Source: Bacteroides acidifaciens
Lineage (GTDB): Bacteria; Bacteroidota; Bacteroidia; Bacteroidales; Bacteroidaceae
Direction of reading: 5' to 3'
DNA length: 64,000 nt
Assembly: GCF_024623065.1 (NCBI RefSeq)
Contig: NZ_JANJZR010000010.1
Location: forward strand, 28,376 to 92,375
Below the pieces are notes generated by a model. That model saw only the letters and a list, made by a program, of their open reading frames with translations, searched no databases and was not told where the DNA came from. A program made the translations under genes and the position numbers. Shown here piece after piece: positions 25,570-34,646 of this stretch. The first letter of the stretch is position 1. Every line of letters begins with the position of its first letter.

Positions 25570-26709
25570 ATGAAACAGAAATTATTTTTAGCAGCTATGG
25601 CAGCAATTGCCATGACATCGTGTTCAAACGACGAAACTTTGGAAATCAACACTGGTACTGAGCGAGCTATCGACTTCCGTACTGCAATGGCGACACGTGC
25701 CACAGAAACAACCACTGCCAACCTTGACAAATTCTATGTTACAGCGTTTAACGAGAACAAATTAAATTTTCCGTATTTCGAAAACTTAGAGTTCAAAAGA
25801 ACAGAGGCAGAGGAAGAAGGAGAAAGTACTTATTTTACATCAGAGGATAAATATTATTACCCTGGTGATGGTTCAAGTTTGACTTTTTACGCTTATGCTC
25901 CTTCTGCGACAGATTTAGGAACCATCGTTAAGACTGACAATACAAATAAAAATCTTACCCTTGACTTTTCACCTGCTGAAGAGATTTCCAAACAAGTAGA
26001 CTTTATTACTGCAAATGCCACAGGTAGCAAGAATGATGCAGAATTAGGTGTAGCTTTGAAGTTCGCCCATCGTCTTTCACAGATTGAAATTAAGGGTAAA
26101 AGCGAAAATACAAGCTATGATTTCAAAGTAAAAGGTATACGTATTGGAAAAGTTTGTTCAAAAGCTTCCTTTGATTTTAAAAATGGAACATGGGAACTTT
26201 CAGAGGATGAAGATGTTGATGTGGCAATATATGAAAAAGTGTATGCTGATGATGCTGATCCAACAGAATTATCAGCAGAAGCTACTTCATTTATGGCCGG
26301 AGATAATGCCATGCTACTTCCGCAAAGATTAGAAGCATGGCAACCACAAGATTCTGACAATACAAACAAAAAGGCATACCTCTCAGTACTTGTACGGGTC
26401 ACAACCAAAGCTGGCGCATTAGTATACCCATTCGATGGTGATGAAAGAGACTATGCATGGGCTGCCATACCTGTTGGAATTGAGTGGGCAGCTGGAAAAA
26501 AATACGTGTATACTTTGGACTTTACTACAGGAGCAGGCTTTGTGGATCCTACTGAAGATGAAAACAAAGGTGAGTCTGTTATAACAGGAGAAATCAAATT
26601 TACTGTAGATGTCGAAGCCTGGTCTGAATCTGAAGAAGAAGTGGAGGTACCGAGAGACCCAAATTTGGATATTGATGAAGGTGAATTTCCAGACCAATGG
26701 GAAGACTAA
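25570..26709 (+). CDS. fimbrillin-family major/minor pilin (Mfa1/FimA-like)
   Basis: The 379-aa lipoprotein precursor has a lipobox cysteine at residue 18 (AMTSCSNDE); the following acidic residues resemble the Bacteroides surface-export signal. An Arg at MATRATE (about residue 40) is a plausible site for gingipain-type processing that exposes the donor strand. Two beta-sandwich domains follow, with FMAGDNAMLLPQRLEAWQPQD and KKYVYTLDFTTGAGF, typical of fimbrillin-like proteins. The C-terminus is acidic. It closes the triad DUF3575-DUF5119-fimbrillin; no additional tip pilins follow before the terminator. Confidence 0.87.
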   Translation: MKQKLFLAAMAAIAMTSCSNDETLEINTGTERAIDFRTAMATRATETTTANLDKFYVTAFNENKLNFPYFENLEFKRTEAEEEGESTYFTSEDKYYYPGDGSSLTFYAYAPSATDLGTIVKTDNTNKNLTLDFSPAEEISKQVDFITANATGSKNDAELGVALKFAHRLSQIEIKGKSENTSYDFKVKGIRIGKVCSKASFDFKNGTWELSEDEDVDVAIYEKVYADDADPTELSAEATSFMAGDNAMLLPQRLEAWQPQDSDNTNKKAYLSVLVRVTTKAGALVYPFDGDERDYAWAAIPVGIEWAAGKKYVYTLDFTTGAGFVDPTEDENKGESVITGEIKFTVDVEAWSESEEEVEVPRDPNLDIDEGEFPDQWED

Positions 26710-26794
26710 TAAGATATCACATCTTATTATAACCCCAAGATAGTCACAAAACCAATTCTTATTGTTTGATAAAAATCAAACATAATAACGTAAC

Positions 26795-26832
26795 AACCCG
26801 GCTACTGAAAATCAGTAGCCGGGTTTTATTTT
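26795..26832 (+). terminator. terminator of the fimbrial operon
   Basis: AACCCGGCTACTG pairs perfectly with CAGTAGCCGGGTT, followed by TTATTTTC. Confidence 0.92.
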
Positions 26833-27011
26833 CAACGCCCAAGCCTCACCTTAAAAAGCGAAGGTTCAGATATCAATAGCATGGATTATGAATATAGATG
26901 AGCCACTCCAATTTTATGTTTAAATTTTCGGGCTGCCCCCAATTCGTTGTCGGACTGCCCCTATACACCTATATAACAAAAAAAGAGATAACTTTAGCCA
27001 TCTCCTTTTTG

Positions 27012-27084
27012 TACACCCTCAGGGACTCGAACCCTGGACCCACTGATTAAGAGTCAGTTGCTCTACCAACTGAGCTAAGAGTGC
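27012..27084 (-). tRNA. tRNA-Lys (anticodon CTT), copy 1
   Basis: This 73-nt cloverleaf on the minus strand has acceptor GCACTCT pairing with AGGGTGT, a D arm GCTCAGTTGGTAGAGC, an anticodon loop CTCTTAA with anticodon CTT, and a T arm with GGTTCGAGTCC. CCA is not encoded. Confidence 0.97.
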
Positions 27085-27117
27085 AACATTAAATTTGTGT
27101 TGCAACTTCGGAATTAG

Positions 27118-27190
27118 TACACCCTCAGGGACTCGAACCCTGGACCCACTGATTAAGAGTCAGTTGCTCTACCAACTGAGCTAAGAGTGC
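27118..27190 (-). tRNA. tRNA-Lys (anticodon CTT), copy 2
   Basis: This copy is identical in sequence to the other tRNA-Lys and separated from it by 33 nt. It is upstream on the same strand, so both are probably processed from one transcript. Confidence 0.97.
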
Positions 27191-27279
27191 TTATTTCCTC
27201 GTTTGCGGTTGCAAAAGTAGGTCTTTTATTTTATTTGACCAAACAATAATGCAGCTTTTTTACTATATTTTTTTCGCTT

Positions 27280-28083
27280 TTATTCGAACACATAAAGCTC
27301 GGAAGGCGTATTTCGCTTTAAAGCAAGCAGTTGCACATCTTTGCCAACAATAACACCTTTGTTCTTTAATTTCCATTCTACAGTTTTAAAAGCCAACTCC
27401 GGATGATTATTATCTTTACTCAAGTGGCATAACCAGATATATCGCAAGTGTTCCGTGATATTTTCCGCTAAAAACTCAGCAGTATCCGAGTTACTCATGT
27501 GTCCGGTCTTACTTGTGATCCGCTCTTTCAGATATTGAGGATAAGGACCCATTTTGAGCATTTCTTCATCATAGTTAGCTTCCAGAATCAGATAATGTGC
27601 CTTGCCAATATAATGAGCTGCTGTAGAAGTAATCTCCCCAAGGTCAGTTAAAAAAGAAAATACTTTGCCATCTATTTCGATGCAGTATCCCACATTATCC
27701 GTACCATCATGCGGAACCTCAAAAGATTCAATGCGGAAATCCTCTAAAACCATAGGTTCCTGTTTTTCCAAATAACGAACTGACGAACTAAGCTTCTCCG
27801 TCATACAATAACTGCGATTGATTCCTGCATGAATACGTGCCGTTGTGTAAACCGGAATGTTTAACTTCTCACCCAAATGGCCTACAGCCTTGATATGATC
27901 CGCATGATCATGCGTAATAAATACGGCACGGATACTATCCATCAAGATATTGAAATCCTTCAGTGTCTTTTTTATAGTACGAATACCAATCCCAGCATCT
28001 ATCAGTATTCCATAGGTTTCAGTGCCTAGATAATAACAGTTCCCACTACTGCCACTCGCTAAGCTTATAAATTTTACTTTCAT
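27280..28083 (-). CDS. MBL-fold metallo-hydrolase (YycJ/WalJ-like)
   Basis: This is a 267-aa metallo-beta-lactamase-fold protein. The metal-binding motif HDHADH is near residue 57 (VFITHDHADHIKAVG), with further ligands in VPHDGTDNVGY and LCHLSKDNNH. The N-terminus KFISLASGSSGNCYYLGTE is the signature of the YycJ/WalJ group of putative nucleases. The substrate is unknown. It follows the two tRNA-Lys genes and is on the same strand as the MFS gene upstream, but a terminator separates those two. Confidence 0.88.
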   Translation of the reverse strand: MKVKFISLASGSSGNCYYLGTETYGILIDAGIGIRTIKKTLKDFNILMDSIRAVFITHDHADHIKAVGHLGEKLNIPVYTTARIHAGINRSYCMTEKLSSSVRYLEKQEPMVLEDFRIESFEVPHDGTDNVGYCIEIDGKVFSFLTDLGEITSTAAHYIGKAHYLILEANYDEEMLKMGPYPQYLKERITSKTGHMSNSDTAEFLAENITEHLRYIWLCHLSKDNNHPELAFKTVEWKLKNKGVIVGKDVQLLALKRNTPSELYVFE

Positions 28084-28112
28084 GTTTTATCTTCTTTGTT
28101 AAAAAATAAAAA

Positions 28113-28143
28113 TGCCGTCAACTTTTACAGCAAAGTGACGGCA
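28113..28143 (-). terminator. terminator of the MFS transporter gene
   Basis: TGCCGTCA pairs with TGACGGCA and is followed on the minus strand by TTTTTATTTTTT. Confidence 0.85.
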
Positions 28144-28167
28144 AATATACGTAAAAAAAGGAGAAAT

Positions 28168-29556
28168 TTACTGATTAGCTTTCTTCTTTTTGTCGATGGA
28201 TTCGGTGATCTTTGCAAATAATAGTAATGCTATAGCAGCAATCAGACCAATTGCAGCGAAGTAATACCATATATAATGTGCATTTGCGCTAGCAGCTTCC
28301 CATGCTGCACGTGTCTCGAACAAGGCTGGATCCGGACAATATTTGGTCAATAAGATTCCCGCCAATCCGAAACCGAAGATAGACGAAAGGAAAGAATGCA
28401 GATGGCTGAATCCTAAATACATCCCTTCTTCCCCTTTAGGAGCCTGCAAAGAGAAATATTCCAAATAGCGTGGCGAAATGAAACATTCGGCAAGTGCCTG
28501 CACAACGATACCTGTCACCATCATCAACGTAATATTGCTTATCCCGGAAAGCAAGTCATTGCCGAGCAGGTTTCCACATGCCATCAGCAAAGCTGAAACA
28601 GGAATCAAAAACATTCCCACATTCATTGAAGTGATAGCGCTACGCTTTGCCATCAGACGTGTGATAAAACTAACACAGCATACCACCACAAAAGGATTCA
28701 CATTGGCAATCCAACCCGGCTTTGCCGTTTCGCCGGCCATACGAATCACATACTTCGGCATCGTGGCATAAAGTTGTTGTTGCACCATCCAGAATCCTGT
28801 GACAATCAGTATAAGAATCAACAAACGCCAGTTCGTTATAATTCTCATGAACCCCTGCCCGATCTCATGAAGGCTCTTTCCTTCTCCTGCCGTATGAGTG
28901 GATTTATAAAGAAAAACAACAGCAAGCAAAGCAATAATAGTCATCGCTCCAGAAAAATAATTGATATAGATATATGCCTGCTCGCCAATCACATTCCGCA
29001 AAGGATCAATAATCGTCTTACCGGTGAAAGCACCTATATTCACCAGCATATAAAAAATAGAATAACCGCGGGCACGGGTAGCCTCTGTTGTCTCCTTAGC
29101 CACAGAAGCTGAAATAATGGATTTGATGAAAGAACCACCCACCATAAGAATAAACAAGACAGGCACAATCATCCAACGGGAATAGCTATCAGGCAAACCG
29201 TTAAACCGGGTCGTCGCGCCATAACTTACTAATCCGGCCGTCTCTAATAAAGTAGGCAAAACTCCTAGCCCCAAATATCCGACAGATAATAAAGAGAACG
29301 CTATAATCATTGATTTTCGGAAACCGATCTTATCGGCATAAGCACCGGAGAAAATAGGAAGCAGATATAACCCGCCGGAGAAAAGACCGGAAATCATACT
29401 TGCTTCAAAATCATTAAAACCTAAAATAGAAGATAGATAAATAGTGAGAACGATAAAAACGGCATAATACGCCATACGTTCAAACAGTTCGACTGTGTTG
29501 CTAACCCAAAATGCTCTCGTAAAGCCTTTGGCAGCACGCTGAGGGGAATTGTTCAT
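28168..29556 (-). CDS. MFS transporter, POT-like (peptide transporter-related)
   Basis: The 462-aa integral membrane protein has about 12 hydrophobic segments. The N-terminal segment VELFERMAYYAVFIVLTIYL resembles the ExxERFxYY signature of proton-coupled oligopeptide transporters (POT/PTR2). A cytoplasmic loop with YADKIGFRKSM matches MFS motif A. Peptide transport is a reasonable guess, but the substrate cannot be read from sequence. The gene has its own promoter, back to back with the promoter of the small HAD phosphatase gene. Confidence 0.85.
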   Translation of the reverse strand: MNNSPQRAAKGFTRAFWVSNTVELFERMAYYAVFIVLTIYLSSILGFNDFEASMISGLFSGGLYLLPIFSGAYADKIGFRKSMIIAFSLLSVGYLGLGVLPTLLETAGLVSYGATTRFNGLPDSYSRWMIVPVLFILMVGGSFIKSIISASVAKETTEATRARGYSIFYMLVNIGAFTGKTIIDPLRNVIGEQAYIYINYFSGAMTIIALLAVVFLYKSTHTAGEGKSLHEIGQGFMRIITNWRLLILILIVTGFWMVQQQLYATMPKYVIRMAGETAKPGWIANVNPFVVVCCVSFITRLMAKRSAITSMNVGMFLIPVSALLMACGNLLGNDLLSGISNITLMMVTGIVVQALAECFISPRYLEYFSLQAPKGEEGMYLGFSHLHSFLSSIFGFGLAGILLTKYCPDPALFETRAAWEAASANAHYIWYYFAAIGLIAAIALLLFAKITESIDKKKKANQ

Positions 29557-29591
29557 GTAGTGATAATTTTTATTATAATGTTAATTCGGAA

Positions 29592-29629
29592 CAAAGATAC
29601 GTTTTTTTGATTTACTGTCCGTATCTTTG
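29592..29629. promoter_or_regulatory. back-to-back divergent promoters
   Basis: TATCTTTG occurs on the minus strand (29592-29599, for the MFS gene) and on the plus strand (29622-29629, for the HAD gene). Together they form a perfect 9-bp inverted repeat (CAAAGATAC/GTATCTTTG). Confidence 0.6.
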
Positions 29630-29656
29630 TCTAAAATTAGGTATTAAAAAAGAACT

Positions 29657-30079
29657 ATGATTATAGCTGTTGATTTTGACGGAACGATTGTAGAGCATCG
29701 TTACCCGCGTATTGGTGAAGAAATTCCATTCGCAGTAGATACACTGAAGTTGTTGCAACAAGAAAAGCACCGTTTGATATTGTGGAGTGTGCGCGAAGGT
29801 TCACTTTTGGACGAAGCTGTCGAATGGTGCAAAGCCAGAGGCTTGGAGTTTTATGCTGTCAACAAGGATTATCCTGAAGAACAAAAAGACCACCAAGGCT
29901 TCTCCCGAAAGCTGAAAGCCGACATGTTTATAGACGACCGCAATTTGGGCGGACTGCCGGACTGGGGAGTTATCTATGAAATGATAAAAGAAAAAAAGAC
30001 ATTCGCAGATATATACAGTCAAAATGGAGAAGAGGAAAAAACATCCTTGAAAAAGAAAAGAAGATGGCTACCTTTTTAG
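29657..30079 (+). CDS. small HAD-superfamily hydrolase (BT_0820-like)
   Basis: This 140-aa HAD-fold protein has the nucleophile motif DFDGTI (residues 6-11), LILWSVREG as motif II and DDRNLGG near residue 97 for metal binding. It has no cap domain. The sequence closely fits the Bacteroides BT_0820 family, a compact cap-less HAD phosphatase of uncertain substrate. The C-terminus ends in a basic stretch (KKKRRWLPF). It is monocistronic. Confidence 0.88.
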   Translation: MIIAVDFDGTIVEHRYPRIGEEIPFAVDTLKLLQQEKHRLILWSVREGSLLDEAVEWCKARGLEFYAVNKDYPEEQKDHQGFSRKLKADMFIDDRNLGGLPDWGVIYEMIKEKKTFADIYSQNGEEEKTSLKKKRRWLPF

Positions 30080-30156
30080 ACGCTCAAATAAATGTGAATT
30101 TTGCCTATTTTGATTAAAAATGTGACTAAACAGTCGATTTTTGCGACTATTCGGTG

Positions 30157-30164
30157 TATATTTG
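30157..30164 (+). promoter_or_regulatory. orphan promoter -7 element (TATATTTG)
   Basis: A TAnnTTTG box with no reading frame downstream on the plus strand. An AGTCG/CGACT inverted repeat (30132-30148) sits just upstream. It may drive the small RNA candidate. Confidence 0.45.
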
Positions 30165-30170
30165 CATCCC

Positions 30171-30265
30171 CTTATTTCTCGTGCCCTTATTAAAATCACG
30201 AGTATTATATGTTTATTTTGAAAATTGTGCACTCTCATCAAGCGTGATTAGAGTGCACATATATT
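30171..30265 (+). ncRNA. candidate small RNA
   Basis: About 95 nt downstream of an orphan promoter box, with hairpin CTCGTG/CACGAG (30179-30203) and a terminator-like hairpin TGTGCACTCT/AGAGTGCACA (about 30226-30259). The second hairpin may instead be the terminator of the minus-strand gene beginning at 30538. Confidence 0.35.
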
Positions 30266-30292
30266 TATAGGCAATACCATTCGTATGTTCTA

Positions 30293-30538
30293 TTATGCTT
30301 CTTTATTCTCCCATTTCTCCCTAAATTCCCATAACTGTTCAATAATGGGATGAAAAGTAGAATTTTCCCAGTTTCTGTCAATCATCGCGATTAAAGATTC
30401 CAAATACTGTTTACCATCAATAATAGTAGTACACTTGTTAAGCTGATATTTTTCAGTCGGATAATTTTTAGTCTCAAGCATTTTTTTCGCCCAGCCCAGC
30501 AGTTCCTGAACTGATTCATTGTCATAATGTTGCGTCAT
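30293..30538 (-). CDS. hypothetical protein, 81 aa
   Basis: This small soluble, mostly helical protein starts MTQHYDNESVQELLGWAKKM and has no domain I recognise. The longer frame would begin with a TTG inside a TATCTTTG promoter box, so the ATG at 30538 is chosen. It has its own promoter and a hairpin downstream of its stop. It is convergent with the HAD gene. Confidence 0.65.
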   Translation of the reverse strand: MTQHYDNESVQELLGWAKKMLETKNYPTEKYQLNKCTTIIDGKQYLESLIAMIDRNWENSTFHPIIEQLWEFREKWENKEA

Positions 30539-30556
30539 ATCTATTCTATTTTTCGA

Positions 30557-30564
30557 CAAAGATA
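30557..30564 (-). promoter_or_regulatory. promoter -7 element (TATCTTTG) for the 81-aa gene
   Basis: The minus strand matches TAnnTTTG, 18 nt before the chosen ATG. It fixes the start of this gene. Confidence 0.6.
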
Positions 30565-30680
30565 CAAAGTTTATTTATTCATGAATAAAGTTATTACTTT
30601 CTTTTCAATATCAGACCTTTCTGTTTTTTATCATCAGCATAGAACAAACTAACGATATTTTACGTTTATTGCAAATAGAG

Positions 30681-31154
30681 ATGAACTTAAAAATAGGACA
30701 ACTTATGATTTACAATTTTTTATTTCCTACCAAGCCCAATACAACAAAAGTTTCTTTGTTGCTGCTGGCAGTCCGGATAATATTCGGAATATTATTAATG
30801 AACCATGGCATTCAGAAATGGAGCAATTTTCAGGAACTATCGGCGGTCTTTCCTGATCCTTTGGGAATAGGAAGTCCAATATCTCTCGGACTGGCTATTT
30901 TTGGCGAGCTTGTGTGTTCAATGGCATTTATCGTCGGCTTCCTGTACCGGTTGGCAATGATTCCGATGATTTTTACAATGATCGTGGCTTTCTTTATCGT
31001 TCACGCGAATGATGCATTTGCAGTTAAAGAAATGGCCTTCATTTATTTAATCGTATTTATAATCATATATATTGCCGGTCCCGGTAAATTCTCAATCGAC
31101 CATATTATCGGGAACGAATTACAACGGCGAAAATCTAAATCATACAAAAAATAG
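30681..31154 (+). CDS. DoxX-family membrane protein
   Basis: The protein has about 157 aa and four hydrophobic segments (VSLLLLAVRIIFGILLMNHG, SLGLAIFGELVCSMAFIVGF, AMIPMIFTMIVAFFIVHAND, AFIYLIVFIIIYIAG). The DoxX-type NHGIQKW motif ends the first helix. The family is linked to redox or sulfur metabolism, but the role here is unknown. The start is uncertain among 30669 (TTG), 30681 (ATG) and 30705 (ATG); 30681 is chosen as the first ATG. A near-consensus TACGTTTA lies just upstream. Confidence 0.8.
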   Translation: MNLKIGQLMIYNFLFPTKPNTTKVSLLLLAVRIIFGILLMNHGIQKWSNFQELSAVFPDPLGIGSPISLGLAIFGELVCSMAFIVGFLYRLAMIPMIFTMIVAFFIVHANDAFAVKEMAFIYLIVFIIIYIAGPGKFSIDHIIGNELQRRKSKSYKK

Positions 31155-31184
31155 GAACAATAACGTTGATTAATAAAAAAATAC

Positions 31185-31192
31185 TATATTTG
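31185..31192 (+). promoter_or_regulatory. promoter -7 element (TATATTTG) for the DUF3332 gene
   Basis: This box matches TAnnTTTG exactly, about 56 nt before the ATG. Confidence 0.6.
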
Positions 31193-31247
31193 CATACATC
31201 TAAAAGAGAATATATAAACATTTTTTATTAATCAAAAACATTTTGAC

Positions 31248-31799
31248 ATGAAAAGAGGGAAACTGTCTTTAGTCGCAGTAGTACTTAGCGGCAGCCTATT
31301 ATTCAGTTCTTGCGTAGGTTCATTTAGTTTATTCAATCGCTTGTCTTCCTGGAACCAGTCTGTTGGAAACAAATTTGTAAACGAACTTGTATTTTTGGCT
31401 TTCAACATCATTCCGGTTTACGGAGTAGCTTATGTGGCAGACGCTCTAGTAATCAACTCTATTGAATTCTGGAGTGGCTCTAATCCGATGGCTAATGTAG
31501 GTGACGTGAAGAAAGTAAAAGGAGAAAATGGCAACTACATGGTGAAAACGCTAGAGAATGGTTATTCTATCACAAAAGAAGGTGAAACTGCTTCCATGGA
31601 TCTGATTTACAACAAAGAAGCCAATACTTGGAATGTTGTAGCAAACGGTGAAAGCACGGAACTGATAAAGATGAACAATGACGGCACAGCCGATTTGTTC
31701 TTACCAAACGGTGAAAAAATGAATGTAACCTTGGATGCCCAAGGTATGATGGCAGCTCGCCAGGCTACAACAAGCAACCTGATGTTTGCGGCCCGCTAA
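31248..31799 (+). CDS. DUF3332 lipoprotein
   Basis: The 183-aa lipoprotein has a lipobox cysteine at residue 22 (LLFSSCVGSFSLFN). The DUF3332 core follows: FSLFNRLSSWNQSVGNKFVNE, shown in part by SLFNRLSSWN, then a hydrophobic stretch FLAFNIIPVYGVAYVADALVI and IEFWSGSNPM. The C-terminal part is beta-rich. The function is unknown; relatives occur throughout the Bacteroidota as envelope lipoproteins. It has its own promoter and a strong terminator. Confidence 0.88.
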   Translation: MKRGKLSLVAVVLSGSLLFSSCVGSFSLFNRLSSWNQSVGNKFVNELVFLAFNIIPVYGVAYVADALVINSIEFWSGSNPMANVGDVKKVKGENGNYMVKTLENGYSITKEGETASMDLIYNKEANTWNVVANGESTELIKMNNDGTADLFLPNGEKMNVTLDAQGMMAARQATTSNLMFAAR

Positions 31800-31818
31800 T
31801 AAACAAAAGACAAATATC

Positions 31819-31860
31819 AAGGAGATGAAACCTGTCCAAGTGAGTTTCATCTCCTTTTTC
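31819..31860 (+). terminator. terminator of the DUF3332 gene
   Basis: AAGGAGATGAAAC pairs perfectly (13 bp) with GTTTCATCTCCTT, followed by TTTC. Confidence 0.92.
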
Positions 31861-31894
31861 ATTATCATTCTATTCTACAAATTTCTTTCATATT

Positions 31895-32347
31895 ATGAAT
31901 AAGCTATACATAATTATCCTTTCATCCTTATTATTCATATGTTTATCATGCCAGCAACAAACACCCAAAACTCAAATAGAACAAACGGCTATAGATTTCT
32001 GTGAAGCCTTCTATAACTTCAATTATCCGGTAGCCCAAGAGTTGAGTACTCCGTCTTCCCTATCCTACCTTAGTTTTTGGGCATCTAATGTCCGGCAAGT
32101 CCACTTGAATCAATTAAAAACACAAGGAGCTGCTAAAGCCACAGTTATTTCAAGCGAAATAGATGCCAATACCGAAAGAGCCACAGTTGTCTGCCAAATA
32201 AAGAACGTGCTTATCATAAATCCGGTTAATGGAAAAACGAAGCAGATAAATACCCTGCAAGATACGCTCGAACTAACAAGGGAATATGATAAATGGCTGA
32301 TTAAAAAGGATATCCCACTGCGAAATGGAAAGCAAAATCACGACTAA
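31895..32347 (+). CDS. small lipoprotein of unknown function
   Basis: The 150-aa lipoprotein has a cysteine near residue 19 (LFICLSCQQQTP). The remainder resembles NTF2-like DUF4878-type folds (AIDFCEAFYNFNYPVAQEL, then an alternating beta region ending YDKWLIKKD); this resemblance is tentative. The last 47 nt overlap the 3' end of the convergent tamL gene. Confidence 0.7.
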   Translation: MNKLYIIILSSLLFICLSCQQQTPKTQIEQTAIDFCEAFYNFNYPVAQELSTPSSLSYLSFWASNVRQVHLNQLKTQGAAKATVISSEIDANTERATVVCQIKNVLIINPVNGKTKQINTLQDTLELTREYDKWLIKKDIPLRNGKQNHD

Positions 32348-34610
32348 ATTTAGGATGGACAATAGGGAAATGTTCTTTCCTTGTCTCAAAAGCTGGATTA
32401 ACCGCTTTCATCCCCCCGTCAAAACGAAGGATGAAGAAATCCAAATCGAGCCGCAGCCCTAATCCGTAAGCCACCGCTATCTGCTTATAGAACTTATCAA
32501 ACTCGAAAACGCCACCCGGCTGATTCGCATAGCTTCTTATAGTCCAGATATTGCCGGCATCTACAAATACCGCTCCCTGGAACTTCCAAAATAATTTACT
32601 CCGATACTCGATACTGGCGTCCAGCTTAATATCACCGGATTGGTCCAACAAATTCCCATTTCCCGCAAAAGAACCCGGTCCCAAATCCCGTACAGACCAA
32701 CCACGGACACTGTTAGCTCCACCTGAGAAATATTGCTTCTCAAACGGGATTGTTTTTGCATTTCCGTAAGGAACCGCAATTCCTACACCTGCATGAAATG
32801 CAAATGAATTACGACGGTCTATTCTTATGTTTTTAGCAAAATCGAATTCGCCTTTGAGATATTGTGCATAAGGAATCCCCAGTATTGCATACTCGCCATT
32901 ATCATTTTTACGAATACTCGTTGCTTTGGACAAAGCATACATTATATTTCCGGCTGATTCGAAATTAAAACGAATAGAATATGAGTTGGCAGCAATTGTA
33001 TTATTTACAATAGAACCGCCTACACTATTATAATTATAGCTATATCCCATATTTATAATCAATCGGTCTTGATAATTATATTGGAAAACCTGATTCTGCC
33101 CCTTATTTATATAATCCTCCCTAAACTTTTCGGAAATACGCGGCAAATAGAGGAAACCTATGTTAATCAAATCGATACGATGTTGTATTCTTTGACGTTG
33201 ACTCCATTTATAGCTCCAGTTGGCAGAAGCCATCGTGCGCAGAAATTCAGGTCGCAACTGATAATTATACTGTAATCCAAACTCCGTAGTAGCGCGGATT
33301 TTCCGCTTAAAGTCCGAAGAAAGAAAAGGAAACAGGAAGTTAGGGAAATTAATGCTTGTCTCTACCCCATATTCAGTATAGTTATTATTCGAATAACCTG
33401 CCTGCAGACCGGAAATCACTTCATAAGCTCCACGGAACTTTATCATAAAAGTCTCCGAACCACGAAAAAGGTTCCGGTTCTGGAAAGAGACGGAGGCCGC
33501 CGCCCCCAGGTCACCGGCAGAGTTAGTTCCCTCAACCTCGAAAGCTATGGATTTATGCTTGCTTTTAGTCAACATCACATAACAATCAAGTTTCGCCGAA
33601 TCGCCTATCTGAGTTTCGACAAAACGGATATTAGTATATTTCAATGCAGGCAAACGTCCGAAACTGGAATATGTATGTTGCACGTTCCGTTCATTATACA
33701 AATCTCCGGAGCTAAAACGCAAATTATCCGTAAGCACTTTAGGGCGCAGGTACAGCTTATCTTTATAATAAATCGGATATCCTTTATAATGAACAGAATC
33801 ATTGATTTCCACACTACTCATCGCCGAAGACTGCAACACATCATAATCTGTAATGAAATTAATTTTGTTTATCCAATATTGCTGGTGCGCTCTTGCAGAA
33901 TCACTGGCATGAGGCTTATATGGTCGCAAAGATTGGGTTAAATCTACATTATAAGTATTGCGTACTGTATCAGCAGTATAACCAATATAGTCTTTATTGA
34001 ATTTATAGTAACCATTCCGCAGCAGTCTGTCCGTGATACGCTGCCTGTCCGCATCCAATATATTGACATCAAAATCCATTCCCTCTTTCAGCAGGCCTCC
34101 GGCAGAATCCCTTTTCAGGATACCGGCTATCTTAGGGTCAGTTATGTCATATTTAATAGTTCGGACAATGTATGGTTTTCCCGCTGTCACATCATAATAT
34201 AATTTTATCTTTTTCTTTTTTATCTTCGTCGAACGTTTCACCGTTGCCGCCATATATCCCATATTATGTACAGCTTTAGTAATCTCTTCTTCAGAACGTA
34301 ACGCTTCTTCCTCACTGTATATCACAGGGGCATCCCCTATTCTTCTCAAGAACTTATTCCCCCATTTGGCAGAGTCGCGTCCCGAAAGGTTATAGACATA
34401 AAGCTGCGTCTTTATCAAACTGAACCACTTGGCGTTAGGATTCTGACGCACATACATGCGCAAAGAAGAAGGGCGGATGTTTTTCTGGTCCGTACGAATC
34501 TTGACTTCATCTAACAAATAAGAACCATCCGGCACAAACTTAGTGGCAGTGCACGAAGCAAGTGACAGGACAGCAGCGGAAGCAATCAAAAAAAGGAAAT
34601 TTCTCCTCAT
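32301..34610 (-). CDS. tamL: TamL, lipidated BamA/TamA-family outer-membrane protein
   Basis: The 769-aa Omp85-superfamily protein carries a lipobox cysteine at residue 20 (VLSLASCTATKF), the hallmark of TamL, the Bacteroidota lipoprotein version of TamA that works with TamB. POTRA-like repeats occupy about 20-330 and a 16-strand barrel the rest (GTNSAGDLGAAASVSFQNRN, then GGANSVRGWSVRDLGPGSF with the conserved RGW, ending FHFAVGYPF with a terminal Phe). tamB is not adjacent within the visible sequence. It has its own promoter and ends over the convergent small lipoprotein gene. Confidence 0.92.
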   Translation of the reverse strand: MRRNFLFLIASAAVLSLASCTATKFVPDGSYLLDEVKIRTDQKNIRPSSLRMYVRQNPNAKWFSLIKTQLYVYNLSGRDSAKWGNKFLRRIGDAPVIYSEEEALRSEEEITKAVHNMGYMAATVKRSTKIKKKKIKLYYDVTAGKPYIVRTIKYDITDPKIAGILKRDSAGGLLKEGMDFDVNILDADRQRITDRLLRNGYYKFNKDYIGYTADTVRNTYNVDLTQSLRPYKPHASDSARAHQQYWINKINFITDYDVLQSSAMSSVEINDSVHYKGYPIYYKDKLYLRPKVLTDNLRFSSGDLYNERNVQHTYSSFGRLPALKYTNIRFVETQIGDSAKLDCYVMLTKSKHKSIAFEVEGTNSAGDLGAAASVSFQNRNLFRGSETFMIKFRGAYEVISGLQAGYSNNNYTEYGVETSINFPNFLFPFLSSDFKRKIRATTEFGLQYNYQLRPEFLRTMASANWSYKWSQRQRIQHRIDLINIGFLYLPRISEKFREDYINKGQNQVFQYNYQDRLIINMGYSYNYNSVGGSIVNNTIAANSYSIRFNFESAGNIMYALSKATSIRKNDNGEYAILGIPYAQYLKGEFDFAKNIRIDRRNSFAFHAGVGIAVPYGNAKTIPFEKQYFSGGANSVRGWSVRDLGPGSFAGNGNLLDQSGDIKLDASIEYRSKLFWKFQGAVFVDAGNIWTIRSYANQPGGVFEFDKFYKQIAVAYGLGLRLDLDFFILRFDGGMKAVNPAFETRKEHFPIVHPKFSRDFAFHFAVGYPF

Positions 34611-34646
34611 ACGGTTTTTACGTCGATAGTATAAAAAATACGATTA

